Shown: one piece after another, positions 1-7,850 of the stretch
Layout of the letters: every line of letters starts with the position of its first letter
How positions within the stretch are numbered: the first letter of the stretch is position 1
Assembly: GCF_029531845.1 (NCBI RefSeq)
Contig: NZ_JAMBPV010000013.1
Location: forward strand, 1 to 62,881
DNA from: Staphylococcus equorum
Lineage (GTDB): Bacteria > Bacillota > Bacilli > Staphylococcales > Staphylococcaceae
Length of the DNA stretch: 62,881 bases
Reading direction: 5' to 3'
The notes under the pieces: generated by a model
Databases searched by the model: none
What the model was told of the DNA's origin: nothing
The model's input: only the letters and a program-made list of their open reading frames with translations
Program-made: the position numbers and the translations under genes

Positions 1-25
1 TTGATTTGTTTTTTTAATCTTTCTA

Positions 26-1417
26 TTAATTATTAAATTGATTTTTTGGCACTAATACGAGCACTGCAACAAATGCAATGATTGCTAATGCCGCATTGAA
101 CCATAAGCCAAACATAGCGCCTACATGAATATTTGCTGATGCAGATATTACGCTAAACACCGTTCCTGAAATCGCAACACCGAATGAATTACCTAGAGAA
201 GACGCCATCTTATACACACCTGCTGCGACACCTACTTTGTCTACTGGTGCTGTAGAAACAGCTGTGTCTGTTGAAGGTGTCGCATACATTCCTAAACCTA
301 TACCATAAATTAAATATCCTATTACACATATAATGACATATATCGGCGTAGGTAAAAATGTTAGCGAAATAAGTATAATACCAAATGCGTTAAGTGCCGC
401 ACCGATAAGCATTGGTCGTTTAGGTCCAATCCGTTGAAGTATTTTTTCTCCTACACGTATCATCACAAGGACTGCAATTAAATATGTAATTGTCATAGCA
501 CCTGATTGAAATGAATTAAAATGTAACCCTGATTGAAAATACGTATTTGCTACAATAAGTGTACCTGCAACCGCATTTAATAAAAAATTAGAAACAGTCG
601 CTCCACTATAACCCTTATGTTTAAATATACTGAAATCAATCAAAGGATTTTTCACTCTACCTTCATATAAAACAAACGCAATAATAGACACAATAAATAT
701 TACGATTAAAGACATAATGAATGGCGATAATAATCCATAAGTAGAGGCTTGCGTAATAATTAAATTGACACTTAACATTCCAACAATTAAGATGACTAAT
801 CCTGTAATATCAAACTTCGCACGTCGTGATGCGTCTGATTGTACTCCCTTTGTTTCAGGTGCATGTTTCATTAAGTACATGGATAAAACAGCTACAATAA
901 TAGATATAATAAAAATTGATCTCCAACCAATAAATGTAGACATAATACCACCAAATAATGAACAGATACCTGTGCCACCCCACGAACCAATAGACCAATA
1001 ACTCAAGGCACGTTGTCGACGCTGACCAATATAATACTCGTTGATAATAGCTAACGTTGATGGCATAATACACGCTGCTGATAAACCTTGAATCGCTCTT
1101 CCTACCACTAGCAATGGAATAAATCCTGGAATAATAATGAACAGTGAACCAACAATACTTAATATTAAACCAATGTATGTCATTTTCACTCTACCGTATC
1201 TATCTGCTAAGCCACCTGTTCCAACTACAAACAAACCACACATTAATGCTGTGAGACTAACAGCTACATTAATCGTTCCATAATTTGTATTAAAAGACGA
1301 TTGTAAATCAGGAACAATATTCACTAGTGATTGCGCAAACAACCAAAAAGTTATCACTCCTAAAAAAATTCCTAGGAGCAATCTATTATCTCCTTCAAAC
1401 GACTGAGCTGACTCCAT
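26..1417 (-). CDS. norB: NorB-type multidrug efflux MFS transporter
   Basis: A 463-residue polytopic membrane protein of the DHA2 (14-helix) branch of the major facilitator superfamily. From memory it matches S. aureus NorB along its whole length: the N-terminal stretch GIFLGVITFWLFAQSLVN, the loop GGLADRYGRVK (motif A, about residues 68-78), the segment IQGLSAACIMPSTLAII, and the late GIGLGMYATPSTDTAVS. NorB exports quinolones and other compounds using the proton gradient. The length equals the family's usual length, so the gene looks intact. The start is the ATG at 1417, preceded on the minus strand by GGAGG. It is monocistronic: the next gene starts 459 bp away in the opposite direction. 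The substrate range in this species cannot be read from sequence. Confidence 0.9.
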   Translation of the reverse strand: MESAQSFEGDNRLLLGIFLGVITFWLFAQSLVNIVPDLQSSFNTNYGTINVAVSLTALMCGLFVVGTGGLADRYGRVKMTYIGLILSIVGSLFIIIPGFIPLLVVGRAIQGLSAACIMPSTLAIINEYYIGQRRQRALSYWSIGSWGGTGICSLFGGIMSTFIGWRSIFIISIIVAVLSMYLMKHAPETKGVQSDASRRAKFDITGLVILIVGMLSVNLIITQASTYGLLSPFIMSLIVIFIVSIIAFVLYEGRVKNPLIDFSIFKHKGYSGATVSNFLLNAVAGTLIVANTYFQSGLHFNSFQSGAMTITYLIAVLVMIRVGEKILQRIGPKRPMLIGAALNAFGIILISLTFLPTPIYVIICVIGYLIYGIGLGMYATPSTDTAVSTAPVDKVGVAAGVYKMASSLGNSFGVAISGTVFSVISASANIHVGAMFGLWFNAALAIIAFVAVLVLVPKNQFNN

Positions 1418-1876
1418 AATACTTTTCCTCCTCTATCCCCCGAAAATATATTAGAGCAAATATCAAAATAGGTATACACGTCTTTAAAATTTTCAGTGTC
1501 TAGTCCTAAAAAAGTCTATATCTATCTCAAAATAATTACTAGAATATATTATTAGCCTTTGCTTATGATAAAAAATGAATCTTCTGTTTCAAAATTATTT
1601 TTAAAATCCAATATAATCAAAATAACACTTACCTTAAAATTTTGCTTTTAAAAAAAGAATAATAGTGTTTAATTACATTTAAAAAGTTAAATTACAATCA
1701 TTTTTAATACTCATACAAATCGCTACTTAACTTATTAATTGAATCTCTCCATCTATAATATTCTATAAATTAATTAACATTTTTCAGAAAATTAAAATTA
1801 CATATCATTATATCCTTGTAATCTGATAAGGATTATTGTATTATTCATGTATTATCAATCTTGGAGGTTAATATTT
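1418..1876. other. Divergent intergenic region, norB / DUF4242
   Basis: A 459 bp AT-rich region between two divergently transcribed genes. Apart from the inverted repeat at 1812-1833 I see no open frame, hairpin terminator or RNA gene here. It must hold both promoters, but no -35/-10 pair stands out in such AT-rich sequence. Confidence 0.5.
1812..1833 (+). promoter_or_regulatory. Inverted repeat ATCCTT-N10-AAGGAT, candidate operator
   Basis: ATCCTT at 1812-1817 and AAGGAT at 1828-1833 form an inverted repeat 43 bp before the DUF4242 start. The right half lies in TGATAAGGATTATTG (1824-1838), which recurs almost unchanged as CGATAAGGATAATCG at 2521-2535, just before the ABC ATPase gene. The same motif ahead of two adjacent transcription units suggests a shared regulator. 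CymR, the cysteine-metabolism repressor, is a guess based on the likely sulfur role of the locus. Confidence 0.4.
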
Positions 1877-2389
1877 ATGACATTATATTTACTAGAAGCA
1901 AATGACTTAGCTTTTGCCTCAACAAAAAGCGAATTAGAAAAGAAAGCAGCTGATTTAACAACTGCTGAAGTACCAACGCTTATCGAAGTACAAGCGACAG
2001 AAGACCTTACACATGGTTACTTTATCGTTGAAGCTAATGATGATACTGAAGCAAAACAATTTTTAGAAGATGCTTCAATTAATATAAATCTTGCTAAAGA
2101 AGTACGTTTAGTTGGTAAAGAATTAGAAGACGTTAAAAAAGGTGATGCACATGTAGATTACCTAGTAACTTGGAATATTCCAGAAGGCGTTTCTATGGAT
2201 CAATACTTAGCACGTAAAAAGAAAAACTCAGTACATTATGAAGAAGTACCAGAAGTACAATTCCAACGTACTTACGTTTGTGAAGATATGTCAAAATGTA
2301 TCTGTTTATACGACGCACCAGACGAAGATGCTGTTCGCCGCGCACGTAAAGCTGTAGATACACCTATCGATGATATCGAGAAAATATAA
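1877..2389 (+). CDS. DUF4242 domain protein
   Basis: A soluble protein of 170 residues. The second half fits the DUF4242 pattern: a beta strand, then YVCEDMSKCICLYDAPDEDAVRRARK and a closing PIDDIEKI. The first half (MTLYLLEANDLAFAS...) may be a degenerate second copy of the same ferredoxin-like fold. A Streptomyces DUF4242 protein is described as nickel-binding, but that cannot be assumed here. The start is taken at 1877, 11 nt after the GGAGG at 1861-1865; the upstream in-frame ATG at 1847 has no ribosome site. I recall the same gene order (DUF4242, SsuABC-like transporter, acyl-CoA dehydrogenase family protein) in other staphylococci, so a role in that pathway is likely. Confidence 0.8.
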   Translation: MTLYLLEANDLAFASTKSELEKKAADLTTAEVPTLIEVQATEDLTHGYFIVEANDDTEAKQFLEDASININLAKEVRLVGKELEDVKKGDAHVDYLVTWNIPEGVSMDQYLARKKKNSVHYEEVPEVQFQRTYVCEDMSKCICLYDAPDEDAVRRARKAVDTPIDDIEKI

Positions 2390-2428
2390 AGAACTACTTT
2401 CTCAATGAAATTGAGATTAGTAGTTCTT
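2389..2428 (+). terminator. Hairpin terminator after DUF4242 gene; solo repeat A module
   Basis: Outer stem AAGAACTACT (2389-2398) with AGTAGTTCTT (2419-2428) and inner stem CTCAA/TTGAG, followed by a T-run at 2435-2439. The right arm and flank, AGTAGTTCTTATGCA (2419-2433), are identical to 15 nt inside repeat family A at 41891-41905. Confidence 0.75.
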
Positions 2429-2470
2429 ATGCACTTTTTAAAAACAAAACATTAAAACCAATCACTTCAC

Positions 2471-2492
2471 GGGCTATGTGTATGCATAGCCC
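2471..2492 (+). promoter_or_regulatory. GC-rich hairpin upstream of ABC ATPase gene
   Basis: GGGCTATG (2471-2478) pairs with CATAGCCC (2485-2492) around a six-base loop, followed only by TTTAG. The weak T-run makes it a doubtful terminator; it could be a leader structure or protect the mRNA end. The repeated AAGGATA motif (2500-2506 and 2524-2530) follows. Confidence 0.4.
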
Positions 2493-2545
2493 TTTAGTGT
2501 AAGGATAAACCATACTAAAACGATAAGGATAATCGAGGTGTTGTA

Positions 2546-3286
2546 ATGATTCACATTGACCACGTTCAACATCAATTTGGCGATAACCAAGTCATTAATG
2601 ATTTTGAATTAAATATAGAAAAAGGTAACATCGTAACTTTTATAGGTAAAAGTGGTTGTGGTAAATCTACATTATTAAATATTATTGGTGGTTTTTTAAC
2701 ACCTACTTCAGGTGCAGTAAATATTGATGGAAAAGTTAAGCAAACGCCATCACCTGATTGTTTAATGATATTTCAACACCACAACTTACTTCCTTGGAAA
2801 AATATAAACGACAACATACGTATTGGTTTATCTCAATACATAAACAATGAAGACATAAACAAACATTTAAAAACTGTAGATTTAAATCATAAAGGAAAAT
2901 TATTTCCAGAAGAATTATCCGGTGGCATGAAACAACGTGTCGCGCTTTGTAGAGCACAGGTGCATCAACCAAATGTCATACTCATGGATGAACCCTTAGG
3001 CGCCTTAGATGCCTTTACACGTTATAAATTACAAGATCAACTTGTACGTTTAAAAGAACGCACAAAAGCAACAATCATTTTAGTTACTCATGATATTGAT
3101 GAAGCGATTTATCTTTCAGATGATATCGTGCTACTCGGTGAAGGTTGTGAGATTATTAGCCAGTACAATATAAAACAATCTCATCCTCGTAACCGCAATG
3201 ATAGCCATTTATTAAAAGTTAGAAATGATATTATGGAAAAATTTGCTTTAAATCATCATATGGCAGAGCCAGAATATTATTTATAA
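2546..3286 (+). CDS. ABC transporter ATPase, SsuB/TauB family
   Basis: A 246-residue nucleotide-binding subunit of an ABC importer of the nitrate/sulfonate/taurine family. Walker A GKSGCGKST (34-42), the Q-loop region FQHHNLLPW typical of SsuB/TauB, signature LSGGMKQR, Walker B VILMDEP and the H-loop THD are all present, so the subunit should be active. It hydrolyses ATP to drive uptake through the permease at 4265-5026, fed by the lipoprotein at 3300-4259. It starts at ATG 2546, 8 nt after GAGGTG. The three subunits and the downstream flavoenzyme are separated by only 5-14 nt and form one operon. The substrate cannot be fixed from sequence; an organic sulfonate or related sulfur compound is the best inference. 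Confidence 0.85.
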   Translation: MIHIDHVQHQFGDNQVINDFELNIEKGNIVTFIGKSGCGKSTLLNIIGGFLTPTSGAVNIDGKVKQTPSPDCLMIFQHHNLLPWKNINDNIRIGLSQYINNEDINKHLKTVDLNHKGKLFPEELSGGMKQRVALCRAQVHQPNVILMDEPLGALDAFTRYKLQDQLVRLKERTKATIILVTHDIDEAIYLSDDIVLLGEGCEIISQYNIKQSHPRNRNDSHLLKVRNDIMEKFALNHHMAEPEYYL

Positions 3287-3299
3287 GGAGTGTTGTAAA

Positions 3300-4259
3300 T
3301 TGAAAAAATATATCGTTTTTACTTTAATACTCCTTCTTATTCTTTCTGGTTGTAGCCCAAATAAAAATCAAGATAGTCAAAATAATGAAAGTAAAAAACA
3401 AACTATAAAAATAGGGTATCTTCCAGTAACACATTCAGCAAATTTGATGATGACAGAAGAAATTCAACAAAAAGCTAAAAAATCCGGCTATGAACTTGAA
3501 CTCATCCGTTTTAATAATTGGCCAGACCTTATGGATGCTTTGAACAGCGGTAAAATCGATGGTGCATCTACACTGATTGAGCTTGCAATGAAATCAAAGC
3601 AAAAGGGTTCAGATATTAAAGCAGTCGCTTTGGGTCATCATGAAGGTAATGTGATTATGGGGCAAAAAGGCAAAGAAGCTTCTGATTTCCACAATCACGG
3701 AGAGTACAGTTTTGCTATACCGCATCGTTATTCAACACATTATTTATTACTAGAAGAAATGCGAAAGCAAATGAACTTAAAGTCTGACACGTTTAGTTAT
3801 CATGAAATGGCCCCTGCAGAAATGCCTGCAGCGTTAAGCGAAGATCGAATCTCGGGTTATTCTGTGGCAGAACCATTCGGTGCACTTGGAGAAAAACTAG
3901 GCAAAGGCGACACTTTAAAACATGGTAGCGATATCGTTCCAGATGCTTATTGTTGCGCACTCGTACTTAGAAGTGATCTTATTGATCAACATCATACAGT
4001 TGCCAAAGAATTCATGTCAGATTATAAACAAGCTGGTTATAAAATGGACAATAAAGAAAAAAGTGTTGATGTCATGACAAAAAACTTTAAGCAAGATAGA
4101 AAAGTTCTAAAACAATCAGCCGAATGGACTTCATACGGCGATTTAACAATTAAAAAAGATGGTTACAGTAAAATTACAGATTTAGTAAATGATCATAATC
4201 TTTTTAAAGCACCTGCTTATAAAGATTTTGTTGATCCTACGCTCTATAAGGAGGGATAA
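3300..4259 (+). CDS. ABC transporter substrate-binding lipoprotein, SsuA/NMT1-like
   Basis: A 319-residue lipoprotein with a short signal peptide and lipobox LSGC (Cys18 is the predicted lipidation site), anchored outside the membrane. The mature part has the NMT1/THI5/SsuA-type fold: KIGYLPVTHSANLMM near the start, NWPDLMDALNSGKIDGAS (typical of this family), and GYSVAEPFGALGEK. It binds the ligand and passes it to the permease. The start codon is TTG at 3300, with AAGGAGTG 8 nt upstream; no ATG is available. It lies between the ATPase gene and the permease gene with near-contiguous spacing. The ligand is unknown; sulfonate or a related compound is inferred. Confidence 0.82.
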   Translation: MKKYIVFTLILLLILSGCSPNKNQDSQNNESKKQTIKIGYLPVTHSANLMMTEEIQQKAKKSGYELELIRFNNWPDLMDALNSGKIDGASTLIELAMKSKQKGSDIKAVALGHHEGNVIMGQKGKEASDFHNHGEYSFAIPHRYSTHYLLLEEMRKQMNLKSDTFSYHEMAPAEMPAALSEDRISGYSVAEPFGALGEKLGKGDTLKHGSDIVPDAYCCALVLRSDLIDQHHTVAKEFMSDYKQAGYKMDNKEKSVDVMTKNFKQDRKVLKQSAEWTSYGDLTIKKDGYSKITDLVNDHNLFKAPAYKDFVDPTLYKEG

Positions 4260-4264
4260 ATGAA

Positions 4265-5026
4265 ATGACAGCTAATATAGTCAAAAAATGGACATTACCA
4301 ATCCTTACTTTTATCATTTTCCTATTTATATGGCAATGCGTAATATGGATTGGACAATATCAGCCTATTCTTTTGCCTGGACCATTATTAGTAGCAAAAA
4401 GTATATGGGAGTTCATTATTACCGGGGAAATATTTGCCCACTTAGGCATCAGTTTATTTCGCTTTATTGTAGGATTTGGATTTGCAGTTATCATAGGCGT
4501 TCCAGTTGGCTTTTTATTAGGTCGCAGTAACGCGTTATTTGATGCAATAGAACCGCTATTTCAATTAATCAGACCAGTCTCGCCTATTGCATGGTCACCG
4601 TTCGTCGTTTTATGGTTTGGTATCGGAAGTTTACCTGCAATGGCAATTATATTTATCGCAGCATTTTTCCCAATTGTTTTTAATACAATCAAAGGGATTA
4701 GAAATGTGGAACCCCAATACTTGAAGATTGCATCTAATTTAAATTTAAAGGGATGGTCATTATATCGAAACATCCTCTTCCCTGGTGCATTTAAACATAT
4801 TATGGGTGGTATACATATGGCAGTTGGAACAAGCTGGATATTCTTAGTTTCTGGCGAAATGATTGGCGCACAATCTGGACTCGGATTCTTAATTGTTGAT
4901 TCCAGAAATATGTTGAATCTAGAAGATGTTTTATCTGCTATATTCTTTATTGGGGTATTCGGATTCTTAATTGATCGCCTCATTAGTTATTTAGAGAAAA
5001 TGATATTAACACGTTTTGGTGAATAA
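4265..5026 (+). CDS. ABC transporter permease, SsuC/TauC family
   Basis: A 253-residue integral membrane permease with about six helices, of the BPD_transp_1 type. The EAA-like loop is readable around ...GIRNVEPQYLKIASNLNLKGW, followed by FPGAFKHIMGGIHMAVGTSWIF, which is characteristic of SsuC/TauC proteins. It forms the membrane channel with the ATPase at 2546-3286. It starts at ATG 4265, 6 nt after the lipoprotein gene stop, with GGAGGG upstream. Followed after 14 nt by the flavoenzyme gene. Confidence 0.85.
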   Translation: MTANIVKKWTLPILTFIIFLFIWQCVIWIGQYQPILLPGPLLVAKSIWEFIITGEIFAHLGISLFRFIVGFGFAVIIGVPVGFLLGRSNALFDAIEPLFQLIRPVSPIAWSPFVVLWFGIGSLPAMAIIFIAAFFPIVFNTIKGIRNVEPQYLKIASNLNLKGWSLYRNILFPGAFKHIMGGIHMAVGTSWIFLVSGEMIGAQSGLGFLIVDSRNMLNLEDVLSAIFFIGVFGFLIDRLISYLEKMILTRFGE

Positions 5027-5040
5027 AGGAGAGCAAATTC

Positions 5041-6087
5041 ATGAGTTTAAAAACACATATTGAAAACGAATTAGATCCATATTTAGTAGAAATTGATGAC
5101 GGTTCACACTATCCTAAAGCCTTCATTCAAACTTTATTTAAAGAAGGTTATTTTAAAGAAAAGGATGTCAAAGCAAATTCAAAAGTCATCGAAGAAGTAT
5201 CACAATCTTGTCTAACAACTGGCTTCTGTTTGTGGTGCCAACTTGCATTTTCTACCTATTTACAAAATGCAGAACAACCTCATTTAAATAAAGACTTACA
5301 ACAGCAATTACTATCAGGAGAAATTTTAGGTGCTACAGGATTATCAAACCCCATGAAATCATTTAATGATTTAGAATCATTCAACTTGTCACATCACTAT
5401 AATGATGGGCAATTCATTGTGAATGGTCGATTACCTGCGATTAGTAATATTGCTGCAGAGCATTATTTTGGCGCTATTTCTAAGTCTGAAACCTCAGATG
5501 AACTTGTAATGTTTATTGTTCAAGCCAATCAAGAAGGTGTTAATATAAATGAAATGTCTAGTTTCTTGGGTGTAAATGGTTCGGCAACATTTTCAATTGA
5601 AATGAATGATGTGGACATTCCTGAAGCACATATTATTACACACGACGCTAAAACATTCGCTTCTAAAATACGTCCGCAATTTGTAGCGTTACAAATACCG
5701 ATTGCATTAGGTTCAGTCCGTTCGTCACTTGATTTAATTCATAAATTCTCTAATGCACAAAATGGTATTAACAAATATCTAGAATATGATGTTCAAGACT
5801 TTGAAACACGTTTTAACAATATAAAGAAACAATTTTACAGTTTATTAGATACAAATGATTTACACAATCAATTTGGTGACCTAATTGATCTAAAAAAAGA
5901 AGCTGGTTATTTACTACTTGAAGTTAATCAAGCATCTATGGTGAACGGTGGTTCTAGAGCATATTCACCTCGTGCACCACAGGCGCGTAAATTAAAAGAA
6001 GGCTTTTTCTTTGCAGCATTAACACCAACATTAAGACATTTAGGTAAACTACAAGAAGAATTCAAAAGTAGCAATTCTTCAGTTTAA
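5041..6087 (+). CDS. Acyl-CoA dehydrogenase family flavoprotein
   Basis: A 348-residue protein with the overall layout of acyl-CoA dehydrogenases: an N-terminal helical part, a central beta domain (LGATGLSNPMKSF, FSIEMNDVDIPEAH) and a C-terminal helical bundle (RPQFVALQIPIALGSVRSSLD, then VNGGSRAYSPRAPQARKLKEG). It lies last in the SsuABC-like operon. In sulfur-scavenging operons this family includes flavin-dependent monooxygenases such as SfnB and DszC, so release of sulfite or a sulfinate from the imported compound is a reasonable inference. The usual catalytic glutamate of fatty-acid enzymes is not obvious, which also argues against beta-oxidation. GGAGAG lies 8 nt before the ATG. Confidence 0.75.
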   Translation: MSLKTHIENELDPYLVEIDDGSHYPKAFIQTLFKEGYFKEKDVKANSKVIEEVSQSCLTTGFCLWCQLAFSTYLQNAEQPHLNKDLQQQLLSGEILGATGLSNPMKSFNDLESFNLSHHYNDGQFIVNGRLPAISNIAAEHYFGAISKSETSDELVMFIVQANQEGVNINEMSSFLGVNGSATFSIEMNDVDIPEAHIITHDAKTFASKIRPQFVALQIPIALGSVRSSLDLIHKFSNAQNGINKYLEYDVQDFETRFNNIKKQFYSLLDTNDLHNQFGDLIDLKKEAGYLLLEVNQASMVNGGSRAYSPRAPQARKLKEGFFFAALTPTLRHLGKLQEEFKSSNSSV

Positions 6088-6123
6088 TAAATCAATTTAG
6101 AAACAGTAATAACTATTATGAAA

Positions 6124-6160
6124 CAGACAAACGCATTTTTATATTCGTTTGTCTTTATAT
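6124..6160 (+). terminator. Terminator of the SsuABC-like operon
   Basis: Nine-base stem AGACAAACG (6125-6133) with CGTTTGTCT (6146-6154), then TTATAT. It lies 37 nt after the last stop codon. Confidence 0.7.
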
Positions 6161-6220
6161 AAGTTCAACTAATGAAAAATAATGAATTATTTCTTATATT
6201 ATTTGAAAAACGACAATTAT

Positions 6221-6327
6221 TCGGGCAACTCCTAAAAGAAAAACATTAACCAAAGGCTACAGACTAACGCTGTTCCCGTTGAAGTTTTGCAAAAAAGAGT
6301 CAACAAAGTCGTAGAATTTATCGAGAC
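6221..6327 (+). repeat. Repeat family B, diverged copy
   Basis: About 107 bp that aligns end to end with 54560-54668. Shared blocks include AAAACA, CTGT.CCCG and the exact 12-mer CAACAAAGTCGT (6301-6312). No coding frame is conserved between the copies. Confidence 0.6.
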
Positions 6328-6332
6328 GTTAA

Positions 6333-6370
6333 AACAGCGAACAAATGTGTTTACACATTTGTTCGCTGTT
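6333..6370 (-). terminator. Terminator of estA (bidirectional hairpin)
   Basis: A perfect 17-base stem, AACAGCGAACAAATGTG (6333-6349) with CACATTTGTTCGCTGTT (6354-6370), 10 nt beyond the esterase stop. It has T-rich sequence on the plus side (TTTTT) and TTTAACG on the minus side. Confidence 0.8.
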
Positions 6371-6379
6371 TTTCTGTTA

Positions 6380-7141
6380 CTATGCTTTGACAAACCATTC
6401 AATTGCACGTTTAATACTTTGATCCCAATAAGCATAATTATGTTCACCAGGTCCATCTTCAAATTGATATGGAATTGCTTTTTCATCTAAATACTTAATA
6501 AATTGTTGATTATCTTCATGCAATTCATCTTCCGTGCCACACATGATGAGTAACTCTGGAATAGATTTATTTTGGTCGATTGCTTCATCGACTAAATGAT
6601 ATGGATCTAAATCAGTGCCTTTAACTATTTTATTGGTACCTGCTATTGCTTCACCTGAGAAATCATACCAATCAAAGTCCATAAGGTGTTGCCCATTAAA
6701 TACTGCTGATAATGGACAAGCTTTAGCAAAACGATGACCTTGTGATAAAGCATATTTTATTGTGCCATAGCCTCCCATAGAGTGACCAGCAATAAAATTA
6801 TCCTCTCTTTTATCAGATAATGGTAAAATTTGGTGCGCATAATCTAACACTTCTAATACATAATCAAAATAGTTATGGCCATAAGCCATGTTACTGTATC
6901 CACTATGATCAGCATTTGGCATAATAACTGCTAATTGATAAGTATTGGCATAACGTTCGATACTCGTATAACGCATATAAGAAGTTTCATCACTTGAAAG
7001 ACCATGTAGTAATAATAAAGTTTTCAATGGTTTCGGTTGTGCTGCTTTATTAAAATAACTTTCATCTTCCGGTAAAATCACCATAAAATGATGATGCATA
7101 CCTATCGTTTTAGAATTATAATTAATTGATAAAATTGCCAA
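6380..7141 (-). CDS. estA: Esterase, EstA/FphF (esterase D-like alpha/beta hydrolase)
   Basis: A 253-residue cytoplasmic serine hydrolase. The nucleophile elbow GHSMGG places the catalytic serine at residue 121; the oxyanion motif LLLHGLSSDE is at about 43-52, and the catalytic His is in GPGEHNYAYWDQ near residue 233. The protein closely resembles S. aureus EstA (tributyrin esterase), also called FphF, which hydrolyses short-chain acyl esters and is related to S-formylglutathione hydrolase. Length and triad are complete. The start ATG at 7141 follows AAGGGTAG. It lies 19 nt after the opuCD stop on the same strand, so it may be read through from the opuC operon, although no functional link is obvious. 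Confidence 0.87.
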   Translation of the reverse strand: MAILSINYNSKTIGMHHHFMVILPEDESYFNKAAQPKPLKTLLLLHGLSSDETSYMRYTSIERYANTYQLAVIMPNADHSGYSNMAYGHNYFDYVLEVLDYAHQILPLSDKREDNFIAGHSMGGYGTIKYALSQGHRFAKACPLSAVFNGQHLMDFDWYDFSGEAIAGTNKIVKGTDLDPYHLVDEAIDQNKSIPELLIMCGTEDELHEDNQQFIKYLDEKAIPYQFEDGPGEHNYAYWDQSIKRAIEWFVKA

Positions 7142-7160
7142 CTTTATTCACTACCCTTTA

Positions 7161-7850
7161 TTAATTAATACTTTGTGGCTTATGTTTTTCTTTTTTCTGT
7201 GCTTTATTAGAAGGATCTAAACGTTTTTCTAAAAATCTCAATCCGACGTCAATTAGAATTGCAATTAATGCAATTGGAATCGCCCCCGCAAGAATAAACG
7301 TCGTTCCATCTGTTGCGTTTGTACCACGAATGATAATGTCACCTAAAGTTGGTGCTCCAATAAATGATCCGACTGCTACAACACCAATTGCTACAACAAG
7401 TGCGATTCTTAAACCACCTATAATAACAGATAAAGACAATGGCAACTCAATCAAACGTAATACTTGGTTTCGTGTCATTCCCATACCTTTACCCGCATCT
7501 TTAATGTTTTCATCAACACCAATAATGCCTGTAAAAGTATTTTTAATTATAGGTAACAATGCATATAAGAACACCGTTAAAACAACTGTGTTTGGACCTA
7601 AGCCCATCACTAACATTAAAATTGCTAACATCGCAATAACTGGTACAGTCTGTATAATATTCGCAATTGTAATAATCGTCCATGATAATTTTTTATATCT
7701 AGCGATCATAATACCCAATGGTATACCTACAATTGCTGCAAATAAAACACCGTATACCGACATTAATAAATGCATAATAAATAAATCCCATAGGTAGCCA
7801 AAGTTGACTGAATAATATTCGACTAATTGCTGTAATAAATTACCTTCCAT
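7161..7850 (-). CDS. opuCD: Osmolyte ABC transporter permease OpuCD
   Basis: A 229-residue membrane permease of the OpuBD/OpuCD type (glycine betaine/carnitine/choline uptake). It shares with OpuCB the layout of N-terminal helices, IPLGIMIARYKK and the cytoplasmic loop GVDENIKDAGKGMGMTRNQVL, which contacts the ATPase. The hydrophilic Lys-rich tail is normal for OpuCD. Its start codon overlaps the opuCC stop, which indicates translational coupling. Last gene of opuCABCD. Confidence 0.88.
   Translation of the reverse strand: MEGNLLQQLVEYYSVNFGYLWDLFIMHLLMSVYGVLFAAIVGIPLGIMIARYKKLSWTIITIANIIQTVPVIAMLAILMLVMGLGPNTVVLTVFLYALLPIIKNTFTGIIGVDENIKDAGKGMGMTRNQVLRLIELPLSLSVIIGGLRIALVVAIGVVAVGSFIGAPTLGDIIIRGTNATDGTTFILAGAIPIALIAILIDVGLRFLEKRLDPSNKAQKKEKHKPQSIN

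Noticed and set aside
4561..4983. 140-codon frame on the minus strand inside the SsuC-like permease gene
   Set aside because: Overlaps a well-supported permease gene completely and has no ribosome site or recognisable motif.
6232..6490. Short frames on both strands between the acyl-CoA dehydrogenase gene and estA
   Set aside because: They run through repeat B, the estA terminator and the estA coding sequence, and have no ribosome site.
7330..7797. 155-codon open frame on the plus strand within opuCD
   Set aside because: Antisense to a clearly coding gene, proline/isoleucine-rich composition, no ribosome site: a shadow frame.
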